Source: Nemertoderma westbladi | Taxonomy: Eukaryota > Xenacoelomorpha > Nemertodermatida > Nemertodermatidae | NCBI GenBank assembly: GCA_032718475.1 | Contig: JAUCBJ010002557.1 | Coordinates: forward strand, 1-54,044 | Length of the DNA stretch: 54,044 bases | Reading direction: 5' to 3' | In this document: one piece after another, positions 21,206 to 31,589 of the stretch | Layout: each line of letters begins with the position of its first letter | Position numbering within the stretch: the first letter of the stretch is position 1 | Notes under the pieces: generated by a model | The model's database searches: none | Seen by the model: the letters and a program-made list of their open reading frames with translations, nothing else | What the model was told of the DNA's origin: nothing | Program-made: the position numbers and the translations under genes

Positions 21206-21539
21206 TTTGTTGTGCAGGATTTGGGAACTGTTACTTGATGATGGCTTGAAATGACTTAATATTTGTGTGTTTATTTACTTTTATTTGTCCCTTTAGACTT
21301 TATGTCCCTTTGTGATTCTTGTGTAATTTAACTTCTTAGACTCATGGCTTGGGTAATGAATGGTATCATGTATTTTTAAAGTTCTTTAAAATGATAATGT
21401 CTAATGGTTTTGGAATTCTAATATGTAATATTATTTTTTTTAATTAATTATTTTTTCCTACCTATAATAACTGTGCCAGTATTTTAGATATGATATTCAT
21501 GGTTGAATTAATAATAAATTATAATAATAACGCCCATGT

Positions 21540-22150
21540 TAAGAATACCAGGTCGAGTGAACTCGGTCAGTGGAAATGAGATTCTTCCAGGCTTCCCGAA
21601 TCGCCATAGCTGTCACAATTTCGTTTCTCCCAAGTCCAGTATCCCTTTCAAGCTGGTCTATATATGTCATAGCCAGTCGTCCACGGCCACGCTTTCCTTG
21701 TGTTGGTTGCCAGAAAAGTAGATATGTTATGAACCTCGTCTTTCGACTTTACTTCTCCAGCAGAACCCATTGAATCTTAATCTGTGTTCACGGAGGGTGG
21801 TTGATACAGGTGGTATTGTACCATAAAGCTCGGCGTTTGTATATGGCATTCTTTTTTTTCGCAAGGGGGCTGATCCAACGATAGTTTGTTGGTATACCGA
21901 ATTCTCCTTTCTTGGGAAGATGCTTTATTGGTGGTGGCTTTTCCCCTTTCAACATCTCGTTGCAAGCATCCAAAATGGTTTGTTTAGCTCTCCTTTTTCC
22001 ATACCTCTACAGGAATTTCATAAAATCAACTCGCTTTATGACGCTCTGGAGTTCGGCAAATTTATCCTTATCAAGTGTTTTTTATAGCGCGTAGTTCTTT
22101 CTTATAACATGCACAGATCTAAATTGTGTATTGTTTTGGTTAGATTCAGC
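21540..22150 (-). pseudogene. Decayed, internally deleted LINE copy
   Basis: On the minus strand I read KRRAKQTILDACNEMLKGEK, then LPKKGEFGIPTNYRWI, then after a deletion RRALWYNTTCINHPP, and finally GRGRLAMTYIDQLERDTGLG with REAWKNLI near 21600. The first two segments are collinear with 890-1030 of the LINE at the start of the window, so it is the same family. The reverse-transcriptase core with the FADDI box is missing. Confidence 0.8.
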
Positions 22151-22668
22151 CATTTTATAACCTGGGTTTTTTTTTTATGAAAACCTGGTATTCATCACAT
22201 TGGGTAAACTTCAAAGTGAAATGTTACACCAGAAAGTCATATATACTCCATCCACAAGGGCCAATAAAAAAGATTGATTTCATTAATATTCATAAATCAG
22301 CTAAATAATTAAGCATTTCAGAACTCCGATAAGTTGATATAATAATGTAACAAAATTAAGCACCCCATTTGTCATTGTGTAAAAATGGCACTATTCACTA
22401 TTCAGCGTTTATTTTATGACCCGTGTATATTTATGTAAACTACTCCGGTCATAACGCTTAATATGAAAACAATAAAATAGGACATGGGGTCTTATTCCCT
22501 CAGATACTACCTAGCATTTAGGGCCACTTGGGCCACTGTTAGTACTCAGACACTAAGGCCCATCAAAAAAACAAAATACCAAATCGATTTTAGTGCTACA
22601 TAACCCAACCCAACTATACGGTGGCTGAAAGCGGCCAAACAATATTAATTAAGCGTTTTTTTTTAATT

Positions 22669-23253
22669 TCAACCCGGGTTGAAAATAATATCAACCCGGG
22701 TTGAAAATAATATCAACCCGGGTTGAAAATAATATCAACCCGGGTTGAAAATAATATCAATAATATCAACCCGGGTTGAAAATAATATCAACCCGGGTTG
22801 AAAATAATATCAACCCGGGTTGAAAATAATATCAACCCGGGTTGAAACTAATATCAACCCGGGTTGAAAATAATATCAACCCGGGTTGAAACTAATATCA
22901 ACCCGGGTTGAAAATAATATCAACCCGGGTTGAAAATAATATCAACCCGGGTTGAAAATAATATCAACCCGGGTTGAAAATAATATCAATAATATCAACC
23001 CGGGTTGAAAATAATATCAACCCGGGTTGAAAATAATATCAACCCGGGTTGAAACTAATATCAACCCGGGTTGAAAATAATATCAACCCGGGTTGAAAAT
23101 AATATCAACCCGGGTTGAAAATAATATCAACCCGGGTTGAAAATAATATCAACCCGGGTTGAAAATAATATCAACCCGGGTTGAAAATAATATCAACCCG
23201 GGTTGAAAATAATATCAACCCGGGTTGAAAATAATATCAACCCGGGTTGAAAA
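22669..23253 (+). repeat. Left subterminal array: 26 palindromic units of 22 bp
   Basis: Each unit contains the perfect palindrome TCAACCCGGGTTGA, separated by the 8-bp spacer AAATAATA or its variant AACTAATA. Two places have an extra ATAATATCA. The array is part of the terminal inverted repeat. A TATATAAATG sequence at 23283-23292, just inside it, may be the TATA box of the transposase gene. Confidence 0.97.
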
Positions 23254-23418
23254 TACTTGCATATGACCAATGACAATTCGTTCTATATAAATGGGAAAGC
23301 GGGAAATATAAATGTAAATATATATGTATCGCTATACTTCTGTTTACTCCAGTTGTTTGCAGTAGGCCTACAGCAAACATTAGTCCTTTTCGTACGCAGT
23401 AGGCCAGCCTAATAAATA

Positions 23419-24898
23419 ATGTCTGTTAATGAATTACTTACTCAATACTACTGGCAAGGATTTACTCACAGAGAAATTCAGCTGCTATTTAAAGAAACTC
23501 ATGGAGTGTTTATTTCCGCGAGGACAGTTAGGCGGTTGATGTCCAACTTACAATTGAAAAGGCAATTTAATCCCTCCGAGTTTGGAAGCGTTATTGAAGC
23601 GCTCAAATATGAATTGGTGAAGAATAGGGAAGTCACGCAATCACCCAGTCCTGTTGGTTACAGACAAATGCAGAAGATTCTAATGTATGAGTACAAACAT
23701 TACGTACCTCGAAAGTTGGTGGCTCACCTGTTGCGCATTCTAGATCCAGAAGGTCGACAATGTAGAATACGTCATAGACTCGTACGCCGAACATACATTT
23801 CCAAAGGGCCAAATTTCTTAATACACATAGATGGGTGGGATAAACTCAAGCCGTTTTCATTAACAGTTCATGGCGCGATAGGTGAGAGTATTTCTTGATG
23901 GTCCGAGATAGATAAAATTGTGCGTGCACTCAGCACGTTTTTGCACCATGCACTGTTTCAACTTAGGAAATAACCGTTTACCGTATTTACCGTTTGGTCA
24001 GTAGTTAGCGCGCTGGCGCGTTAGCGCGTGTCCTAATATTCCCATTTTCTGTAACCTGTCCCTTCTGTAACCGGGCCCGCCCGTCGAAGGATACATGTGA
24101 TGCTGTATCTAATTAACTTTCACTTTCAATTCAGTCACTTATTATTCACACAGAAATACTCTCACCTGGGTGATAGATGGTTTTAGCAGAAAACTATTGT
24201 GGCTAAAATGTGGAAAGTCAAATAATGATCCTTTTGTAGTCGCTGGTTATTATTTGGAACTTATTGAGGCATTAGGAGGTGTACCACACATAGTTAGGTC
24301 GGACCGAGGAACGGAAAATGTAAATATCGAAATTATCCAACGGACACTAAGGTTGTCTCAAACAGATAGCTATGCAATGAGAGGTTTAACGTATATATAC
24401 GGTAAATCTACGAGGAACCAAAGGATCGAGGCATTCTGGTCGAAGATTCCAGTGTTAGGACTATCACAGTGGATAGAACATTTTAGAAACTTAGAGATGG
24501 AGTTATTGGATACTTCAAACGTATTGCATATTGAACTTGTTCGCTACGTATATCTTCCATATCTCCAAAAAACGTTGGATCTTATAAAACTCCACCACAA
24601 TACGCACAGACTTCGTCGGTGTGGATCGCTGTCACCTGGAGGAAAACCGAACATTTTATATTTGCAAAGTCCGAACTACCTTCACACTGTAGAAAGAGAT
24701 TCTATAGAAACATTGAAAGCGTTTGGATGCACGTTGCCGGCATGCATGCCAGAGATTTCGACTCTCTGCGAGGGATATCTCCAGGAAGGACAGCATCTGC
24801 TGGTGATTCCTCCACATTTATGTGGGTCATTACGCGACTGTAAAAAAACGTTTAAGTTTTTAATACGAAACATGAGCAATGATTTACTAAGGTTATGA
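23419..24898 (+). CDS. IS3/integrase-like DDE transposase, two exons
   Basis: Exons 23419-23881 and 24177-24898 join in phase 1 to give 394 residues. The N-terminus (MSVNELLTQYYWQGFTHREI) is a helix-turn-helix-like region, with a second one around residues 30-45. Residues 76-130 match the HTH_21-type 'GYRQMQKIL' segment of IS3-family integrases. The catalytic core shows D138 in LIHIDGWDKLKP, D197 in IVRSDRGTENVNI and E239 in RNQRIEAFW, a good DDE triad. Junction residues HGAI|DGFSRK match the uninterrupted HACSDGWSR of the related protein at 34863-35393, which fixes the splice. It presumably cuts and joins the ends of the 22619-29028 element. The neighbour is the convergent HECT gene 153 bp away. 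Confidence 0.9.
23882..24176 (+). other. Introner-like intron in the transposase gene
   Basis: The 295-bp intron starts GTGAGAGTATTTCT and contains the exact complement near its end. GGTGAGAGTATTTCT (23881-23895) and AGAAATACTCTCACC (24152-24166) are perfect 15-bp inverted repeats. GATAG directly precedes it (23877-23881) and forms its last five bases (24172-24176). Splicing therefore removes a 290-bp insert plus one copy of the 5-bp duplication. That restores the frame and the conserved HGAIDGFSR motif. This is the layout expected of an intron created by insertion of a small DNA transposon. Confidence 0.75.
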
Positions 24899-25051
24899 TG
24901 ACTATCACTTCTATTATTATTCACTCATTCTATAACTCATAATAAACTATAACTATATATAACTCTATAATTCATTCACAGTTAAATTCTGAATGATTAG
25001 AAAAGTACAGTTACAATTTCTACAATTTAAAAGCGTATACGAACTAGAGTA

Positions 25052-28000
25052 TTATGCGGAAGAAAATGTTGTTTGAAGGCATACACTTAGAGCCATCCGC
25101 TCCTTGAACGTGTCGTACGTATCAAGAATCGGTAGATATATTTCCAAAGCACAAGTGCTAACGTGTGGGAGACCCGCTTTGTATTTGTAGGGTTGGTCTT
25201 CCGGATGTTTGAATAAGACCTTGGGTTGAACATCGAAGCCAAGCGTCGGGATCTCATTAGTCCCAGTTATAAAGATGAGCAAATCTTGAAGCCCAATCTC
25301 GCGCACATCATCATCCTTTGCAGTGACAGTTACACCATCTAAAATATAAAATTTAAATTTAAAAATTAAACTATAATAATACTAATTATATTATTATTAG
25401 TAAGATATTATATTAATTAATTATGGTATCTGGGTTTTAGACGAACCCTGTAGGTCTTGGAGGAAATCTTTCCAGAAAATCACCGTCCGTCGTTCACGTC
25501 GACGTCGATTACTGTCAGCATCATCAGTCCATTCAATTTGGAATAGGTGATCCATCATCACAGCGTCAAGCGTGCGTGGGTTGAATACAAACAGTTCCTT
25601 GCACAATTCTTTGTTGTCGCGTATAATCTCCAATAACCCCATGGTCTGAAGGCCAGCTTGAAACCTAAAATAAAATATTTTATATATTATAATATTTATA
25701 TATTGTAATATAATTGTATTAATAATTAATTATTATAAGTCAATTAGGATAATTATTATAAGGCAATTAGGATAATTATTGTAAGTCAATTAGGATAATT
25801 ATTATAAGTCAATTAGGATAATTATTATAAGTCAATTAGGATAAATTATTATAAGTCAATTAGGATAATTATTATAAGTCAATTAGGATAAAATATTATA
25901 AGTCAATTAGGATAATTATTATAAGTCAATTAGGATAATTATTATAAGTCAATTACAATTAGGATAATTATTATAAATCAATTAGGTTAATTTTATAGCA
26001 GTCATACATAAATTATTGCTTTACAGCAGAAATTGTATCACCCAGGACTGGTATCCATACTGTTCAAGTGGTGCGCGAAGTCTATCAATAACAAGGAATT
26101 CCATTAAACTTGCCACCAGAGCTTCTTTGTCTGAGTATTTAAGGGCTAGGTTATATCCACCGATTACGCCAATCAGTTCTTCAACTTTATTGACTGCTTC
26201 ACGAAACTCCTGCTCCGTCTGCGATGCACTTATCTAGTAAAACATTTAATAATACAAATTTGTAAGGAAAATTGATAGGCCAATATCTATATATTTATTG
26301 TAATACAAATAAGAATATAAAAATTGAATCTAAGTTGAACTTACAGCTTGAATTTGTTCGCGCCACTCGTAATCTGAAATGTCAGACAGCGATGGTTTAA
26401 CTTTACCATCATCATTTGTAGATGATATCATATCATATAATAAAGGGGATAGGAATGCTGGAAGTGGTCCTCTGTGAACTATCGTGGCTGCAAGGATAGC
26501 TCCAACCGTGAAGTACCTTTTCCTATTCAACGACAAAGCGTCGAGCGATAAATTTTTACAATTAGCATCGCCATCAAATATTGGAAGTTCCTTTATTTCT
26601 TTCAACGCGAGGCGAAAGAACTCGCGGCGCGGGCCACCCTCGTCAATCCCGTCTTCTTCGAGAAACTTAATGCTTATAGAGCCCCATGCATTAAATTTTG
26701 TCCTTTCAAATGCCCGAAAGCCCGCTTCCAAAACATCATAGCGGTCTACATTTATAAGGTTGGTTGGATAAGTTGAAGAGTTCAATTTCCCTTCAAGAAA
26801 AGACAGCAATTCTAAAACTGAGTTAAACTGCTTGGGTTCATCGGTGGGTTCCTCTGTAATATCAATGATATCACCGTCCACCTCTATACTTGTATCAGCA
26901 CTTTCTAAATTACTTTCTTCACAGTTCAGGCATATTGCCTGTCTACGTGGACGAGATGTTGAACAATTCGGACACATAAGACGGCGAGGCTCCAAGTCAA
27001 AGTAAGATCCAACCATCCCATCTCCGGCTCCGACCATACCATCACCACGTCTGTCTCCGACAACCCCTCCCCCGGCTCTGACCATACCATCGCCACGTCT
27101 GTCTCCGACAACCCCTCCCCCGGCTCCGACCATACCATCGCCACGTCTGTCTCCGACAACCCCTCCCCCGGCTCCGACCATACCATCGCCACGTCTGTCT
27201 CCGACAACCCCTCCCCCGGCTCCGACCATACCATCGCCACGTCTGTCTCCGACAACCCCTCCCCCGGCTCCGACCATACCATCGCCACGTCTGTCTCCGA
27301 CAACCCCTCCCCCGGCTCCGACCATACCATCGCCACGTCTGTCTCCGACAACCCCTCCCCCGGCTCCGACCATACCATCGCCACGTCTGTCTCCGACAAC
27401 CCCTCCCCCGGCTCCGACCATACCATTGCCACGTCTGTCACCGACAACCCCTCCCCCGGCTCCGACCATACCATTGCCACGTCTGTCTCCGACAACCCCT
27501 CCCCCGGCTCCGACCATACCATCGCCACGTCTGTCTCCGACCATCCCTCCCCCGGCTCCGACCATACCATCTCCAGGCCCGCCCATAACACCCCCAACTT
27601 GAATCGCTACAATTGCTATCTTTGGTGTCCCCATAACACATTTTTCAGTAGTATACTGGCGCAGTGTACCGTACTGTAGCACATTACCATCCATGTTTGT
27701 TAGCTGAAAATGATAGGCACTGTGGTGGTCCGGTAGGTCATGGTCATTTAAAGCTTCGTTTTTTCCATTGCCATCGAAAAGTTTATTTATTATTAGGTTT
27801 TTAACAGCAAGCAAAGGCAGATCCATCGGTAAAGACATTTTTAGAGCATTTGATTCGCCCAGTGGTTTTTTGATGACCATGCTCTCAATTTTACTTTGGT
27901 TGTAAATGTCTCCTCGACCTTGACCAATTTTAAACTTCACTATAACAACTTTAGTCGTTGTAGTTGGTCGGCCTCGGCCCTGGCCCAGGCGTGAGTTACG

Positions 28001-28309
28001 ACGACTGGAACTCAGACCAGCAATGATGGACCTATGCATGCGGGAAGACGTGCTGGTCGATTCGAAATCGTCGTCGTCATGAATGTCACCAGCACCGGCA
28101 GTTACCGGTACAAATAAGCCTCCCGCTCCCTGAAGCGGGGCGCCATCCGCTTCTGCGAATGGATTACCGGTAACAGCTGCTTCGGGTTCTCGTTCACGGC
28201 TTTCACGCCTATTATTCATCTCGATCTCGTTTACACGGTCGTTGATGGCTCTCCTTAAATCGGATAGTTCTTCCCTTCGCTGCCTAGATAAGGGTCCTGA
28301 TAATATCAT
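25052..28309 (-). CDS. Transposon-borne HECT-type E3 ubiquitin ligase, four exons
   Basis: Minus-strand exons 28309-26345, 26233-26061, 25664-25447 and 25338-25052 join in frame (phases 0, 2, 1) to 880 residues; donors are GTAAGT, GTATGG, GTTCGT. HECT ligases accept ubiquitin on a cysteine before passing it to a target. The C-lobe here has LLIFITGTNEIPTLGF and the catalytic cysteine C848 in LPHVSTCALEIYLP. The N-lobe has EEDGIDEGGPRREFF at about 550-564. Ahead of it, CPNC-x14-CLNC (446-466) is a probable zinc ribbon. Residues 245-440 are a glycine-rich 16-residue tandem repeat, and the N-terminus (1-100) is charged with R/E-rich segments. The HECT part resembles the G2E3-like proteins abundant in fish and invertebrates. 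Its substrate is unknown. Its position inside the terminal repeats, convergent to the transposase, suggests a role in the element's own life cycle. Confidence 0.88.
25729..25992. repeat. 24-bp intronic minisatellite in the HECT gene
   Basis: About ten copies of a unit containing AATTATTATAAGTCAATTAG + GATA fill most of the third exon-joining intron (25665-26060). The array is inside the intron and does not touch splice sites. Confidence 0.9.
27010..27590 (-). repeat. 48-bp coding minisatellite in the HECT gene
   Basis: About eleven copies of a 48-bp unit encode DRRGDGMVGAGGGVVG on the minus strand. Units are almost identical, with occasional D to N or G to R changes. The other minus-strand frame over the same stretch is also open because each unit lacks stops; that frame is not a gene. 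Confidence 0.95.
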
Positions 28310-28622
28310 TTCATTTCAATTCAAAATAAAGAAGGCCTACCTGCCTATGGCCTACCGTACTGCAGTGCAAATCAGCAGGTACCGGATAAGGATAAGGAAA
28401 GGATAACCTATTACTACAGTAATTATAACCTATGCTGCTATGCCAGTACAGCAGTCTGGCAGTACTGCAGTATATCTGTACTCTGTATGTGGAATTTCGG
28501 ACATTGCATTGCTGCATTGGCTGAGTGATACCTACATATATATATTATATTTATATTTCCCGCCACACCTCATCAACAAAAGAGTTCATAGAACGAATTG
28601 TCATTGGTCACATGCAAGTATT

Positions 28623-28977
28623 TTCAACCCGGGTTGATATTATTTTCAACCCGGGTTGATATTATTTTCAACCCGGGTTGATATTATTTTCAACCCGGGT
28701 TGATATTATTTTCAACCCGGGTTGATATTATTTTCAACCCGGGTTGATATTATTTTCAACCCGGGTTGATATTATTTTCAACCCGGGTTGATATTAGTTT
28801 CAACCCGGGTTGATATTATTTTCAACCCGGGTTGATATTATTGATATTATTTTCAACCTGGGTTGATATTATTTTCAACCCGGGTTGATATTATTTTCAA
28901 CCCGGGTTGATATTATTTTCAACCCGGGTTGATATTATTTTCAACCCGGGTTGATATTATTTTCAACCCGGGTTGAA
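28623..28977 (-). repeat. Right subterminal array: 16 palindromic units
   Basis: Inverted counterpart of the left array. One unit has CCTGGG in place of CCCGGG. The array is ten units shorter than the left one, so the two have changed in length independently. It lies upstream of the HECT start codon and may overlap its promoter. Confidence 0.97.
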
Positions 28978-29030
28978 ATTAAAAAAAAAAACGCTTAATT
29001 AATATTGTTTGGCCGCTTTCAGCCACCGTA

Positions 29031-29420
29031 AATTTCTGAAGTTGAAATATATGGCAATTTCTGAAGTTGAAATATATGGCAATTTCTGAAGTTGAAATAT
29101 ATGGCAATTTCTGAAGTTGAAATATATGGCAATTTCTGAAGTTGAAATATACCTGTAAGTTAATTAATAATTAATTACAAACTTGTAAAAAACGACACAA
29201 GTAATAGGTAATCTCAGAAGTTGAAAATTGAAAAAATAACAAACTTATAAAAAAAGGGAAAAGTGCCGGTACTTTATTTAAAAAAATAACACAAAACATA
29301 CGGTAACTTTTAAGGCAATTTCAGAAGTTGAAAATTGAAAAAAAATAATTTCAGAAGTTGAAAATTGAAAAAAAATAATTTCAGAAGTTGAAAATTGAAA
29401 AAAATAACACAAAACTTGCC
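29031..29420 (+). repeat. Tandem repeats of TTTCTGAAGTTGAAATATAT-type units
   Basis: Directly outside the right end of the HECT transposon are five copies of AATTTCTGAAGTTGAAATAT + ATGGC. A little further are three copies of AATTTCAGAAGTTGAAAATTG-like units. They are related by the GAAGTTGAAA core. Nothing is coded. Confidence 0.85.
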
Positions 29421-29511
29421 GTAACTTCTGAAGTTGAAATATATCAGTAAATTTAGTTACTTACATACTTTAATTGCTGCACAATTTGAATTTGTATTAT
29501 ATATAATATCA

Positions 29512-30600
29512 TCAACCATCTGTCATTAATGGGGCGTAGTAGCTTTCACTATGATCTGAGCGAAGGCCTGTGCGAATCGGTGGAGCAGATATCCCCTCGC
29601 GTTGTCCACTGCGTTTACCGACCTGTTTCCACCCAGCACTAGGATCCTTACCAGTACCCTTCCTATTCCGACCATGCTGAACTTGACTGTTGTTTCCAAC
29701 TTCTACCGGTAGATCACAGACATAATCACGTTGGTTAAATTCACCCGGGTCGTAGAAGGTTAATACGTTTCCAATAACACTGAATGTAGTAGGAACGTTA
29801 GCGGACTCCTTCTTACCTTTAAGTAACTTATACTTTATGTCTTCATAGTGCCGGATAGTAACAGGTAAACCATCCCGTGTCATAGTTGCCAACACGACTC
29901 TGCGTTTAACGAATGCTGTGTGAATCATTTTCTTCTTCTTCATGGATTTGAGATACTTTAGAAGATTAGAGCGGTAGTTCGTTAAGAAATCCGTTATATA
30001 ACACTCCTTTGGAAGCTTATCCAGATTAGCAAGAGCTACTTTGCGTTCACGCTGCCCGCGAAATTGGATCAATATTGGTCGGGTTGCAGTAGTATTGGTA
30101 TCGGAATAGCGACCAAGACGACGACAGGAGTCGATACTATTCGAATCGAGACCAATAGTAGGCAGAAACTCGATTACCTTGTCTAGGCAGTGATTCCACT
30201 TTTCTTCTCTACTATCCTCTATACTGCTATACCATGGAGTAAAACGTTGTTTGAGTGGTTATTTTGCTCTGAGGCATCTGAATTTAGAAACGAAGCCTCG
30301 ATAAATCGGCTATGAACGCGATGGTCATTGTCCACTTGTTGGATATTGAATTCCAGAGAAGAAAGTTTACTTTCAATGTGCTCTTGGAAGATCTTATTAT
30401 CTTCATGTAGGTTATCAAATTTTTCGGTTAAATCGGTAGTTTTATCAGTGAGAATGGTATTGTTGTCGCTTTGTAGCTTGTCAATTTTTACAGTTAGCCC
30501 CTCAAATCCCGCTGCAATTTGTTCTGAGAGCTCGTCGTTATTGGCCGAATATGGACAGCTTGAATATGTAATAATCAGAGTCTGTCATGTGGTATAATTG
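29512..30600 (-). pseudogene. LINE ORF1-like protein remnant (coiled coil plus RNA-binding region)
   Basis: On the minus strand an N-terminal part (30600-30240, read across a stop or frameshift) shows heptad-like IDKLQSDNNTILTDKTTDL and ESKLSSLEFNIQQVD. It is followed by CRRLGRYSDTN, RPILIQFRGQRERKVALANL and ECYITDFLTNYRSNLLKYLK. This order (coiled coil, then an RRM-like 'RPILVKF..R' segment) is typical of ORF1 proteins of LINEs. The intact part is 186 residues from 30072. No reverse transcriptase lies next to it. Confidence 0.6.
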
Positions 30601-30786
30601 TGTAATAAGGAACCGGTAGCAGTACAGTGACAATTATTAGCAGTCAGACATTGTTGTATTACAAAGTTTAAAATGTTACAAATGTTTAAAAATAGGTAGC
30701 TGGTAGAATTACTAGAATTGCTGGTAGCTGATGGAATAAAACTGGTAGAATTTCAAGTACAGAAGTAGAGTGGTTTATACAGTTAT

Positions 30787-31582
30787 ATGTTGCCAGTCAG
30801 CCAGTGCATTTTGATACTGTACATCACATCAATTTCCGCGCCAGGATCCTCAATGCGCGCCACACGCCCCTGTTCCTTCCCGCCAGGATCGCGTAAGGTT
30901 GTCTCCACTAACGAAGAACTCTGTTTCCCCTCGACCAATCGAGAGACAAGATGTGGGGTTAGCTCTCAAGGTATTTTCAGAAGAAACAGCGGCTGCCTTA
31001 AAGATAAAGTTTGGCATTGAGAGCGAGGACACTGTGTTGTTTATTCAGTATATAGTTAAGTGGTGGACGGTTGTGAATAACAAACATGCCAACTTCGCTA
31101 TATAATCTCCAAACAATTGGCAGATCAAGTTTCTGGAAAATGATGTCCCCAGCTTTCTGTTATCATTAAAAAAATGTAGTCACAAGCGGCGTAAACAATT
31201 GACATTGGAGACATATTCGGCTTTTCTCAACACATCCAAAGGATTAGCCTGTCTTGCGTGTTTGCTCCTCGAGAAAGGTGCTAATTATGTTATGCTCAGT
31301 AAATTTCAACAAGATCCTCTTGAGAAGCGATTTGGGCGGTACAGACAGTCAGCGGGTGGGTCATATTTAATAACCCATGCTGATATTGTCCATCAATTTA
31401 AGATAGACAAAGCACGAAAATATATTCAAACATTAACTGTATCTACGGAACTATCGTTCGAACACCATTGTGAACAGTGTAATATTCCAATTGGACTGGA
31501 TATTGACAGCGTTTTAGAAACTGAGGAAGCTATAACTATGGAATCGAGAATGGGTCTAGTCTGCATAGCCGGTAACTGTTAA
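30787..31582 (+). pseudogene. Decayed P-element-like transposase C-terminus
   Basis: Two open stretches (30899-31105 and 31199-31582), separated by stops, carry ALKIKFGIESEDTVLFIQYI + VKWWTVVNNKHANF and then LTLETYSAFLNTSKGL. A further motif is FQQDPLEKRFGRYRQSAGGS. The 'SQDPLENFFGRIRQRGG' signature is characteristic of P-element/THAP9-type transposases. The N-terminal THAP domain and most of the catalytic core are missing. The GTP-binding part cannot be seen. Confidence 0.7.
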
Positions 31583-31589
31583 AAGCCGG

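Larger units (their letters stand above)
22619..29028. mobile_element. 6.4-kb DNA transposon carrying an integrase-like transposase and a HECT ubiquitin ligase
   Basis: Left end CGGTGGCTGAAAGCGGCC at 22619 and its exact reverse complement ending at 29028 are the tips of long terminal inverted repeats. TA flanks both (22617-22618, 29029-29030). The inverted repeats continue through AAACAATATTAATTAAGCG, then through arrays of the palindrome TCAACCCGGGTTGA (26 left, 16 right), and for about 40 bp more (ACTTGCAT.TGACCAATGAC). Inside are a plus-strand DDE transposase (23419-24898) and a convergent minus-strand HECT E3 gene (28309-25052), both intact after splicing. The transposase resembles IS3/retroviral-type integrases found in many aquatic animal genomes. 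I cannot confirm a named superfamily (IS3EU-like is my guess). Intact genes and matching ends suggest recent activity. Confidence 0.88.

Noticed and set aside
22669-23253. CRISPR-like regular array
   Set aside because: Units are tandem palindromes with a constant 8-bp spacer, not unique spacers, and form part of a eukaryotic transposon's inverted repeat.
24135-24176. Alternative acceptors (24134 and 24153) for the transposase intron
   Set aside because: The one at 24153 gives a stop in the phase required. The one at 24134 adds a stretch absent from the homologous protein, while 24176 restores HGAIDGFSR exactly.
26926-27597. 223-codon minus-strand frame with EPGEGLSETDVAMVWS repeats
   Set aside because: It is the out-of-frame reading of the HECT gene's 48-bp minisatellite.
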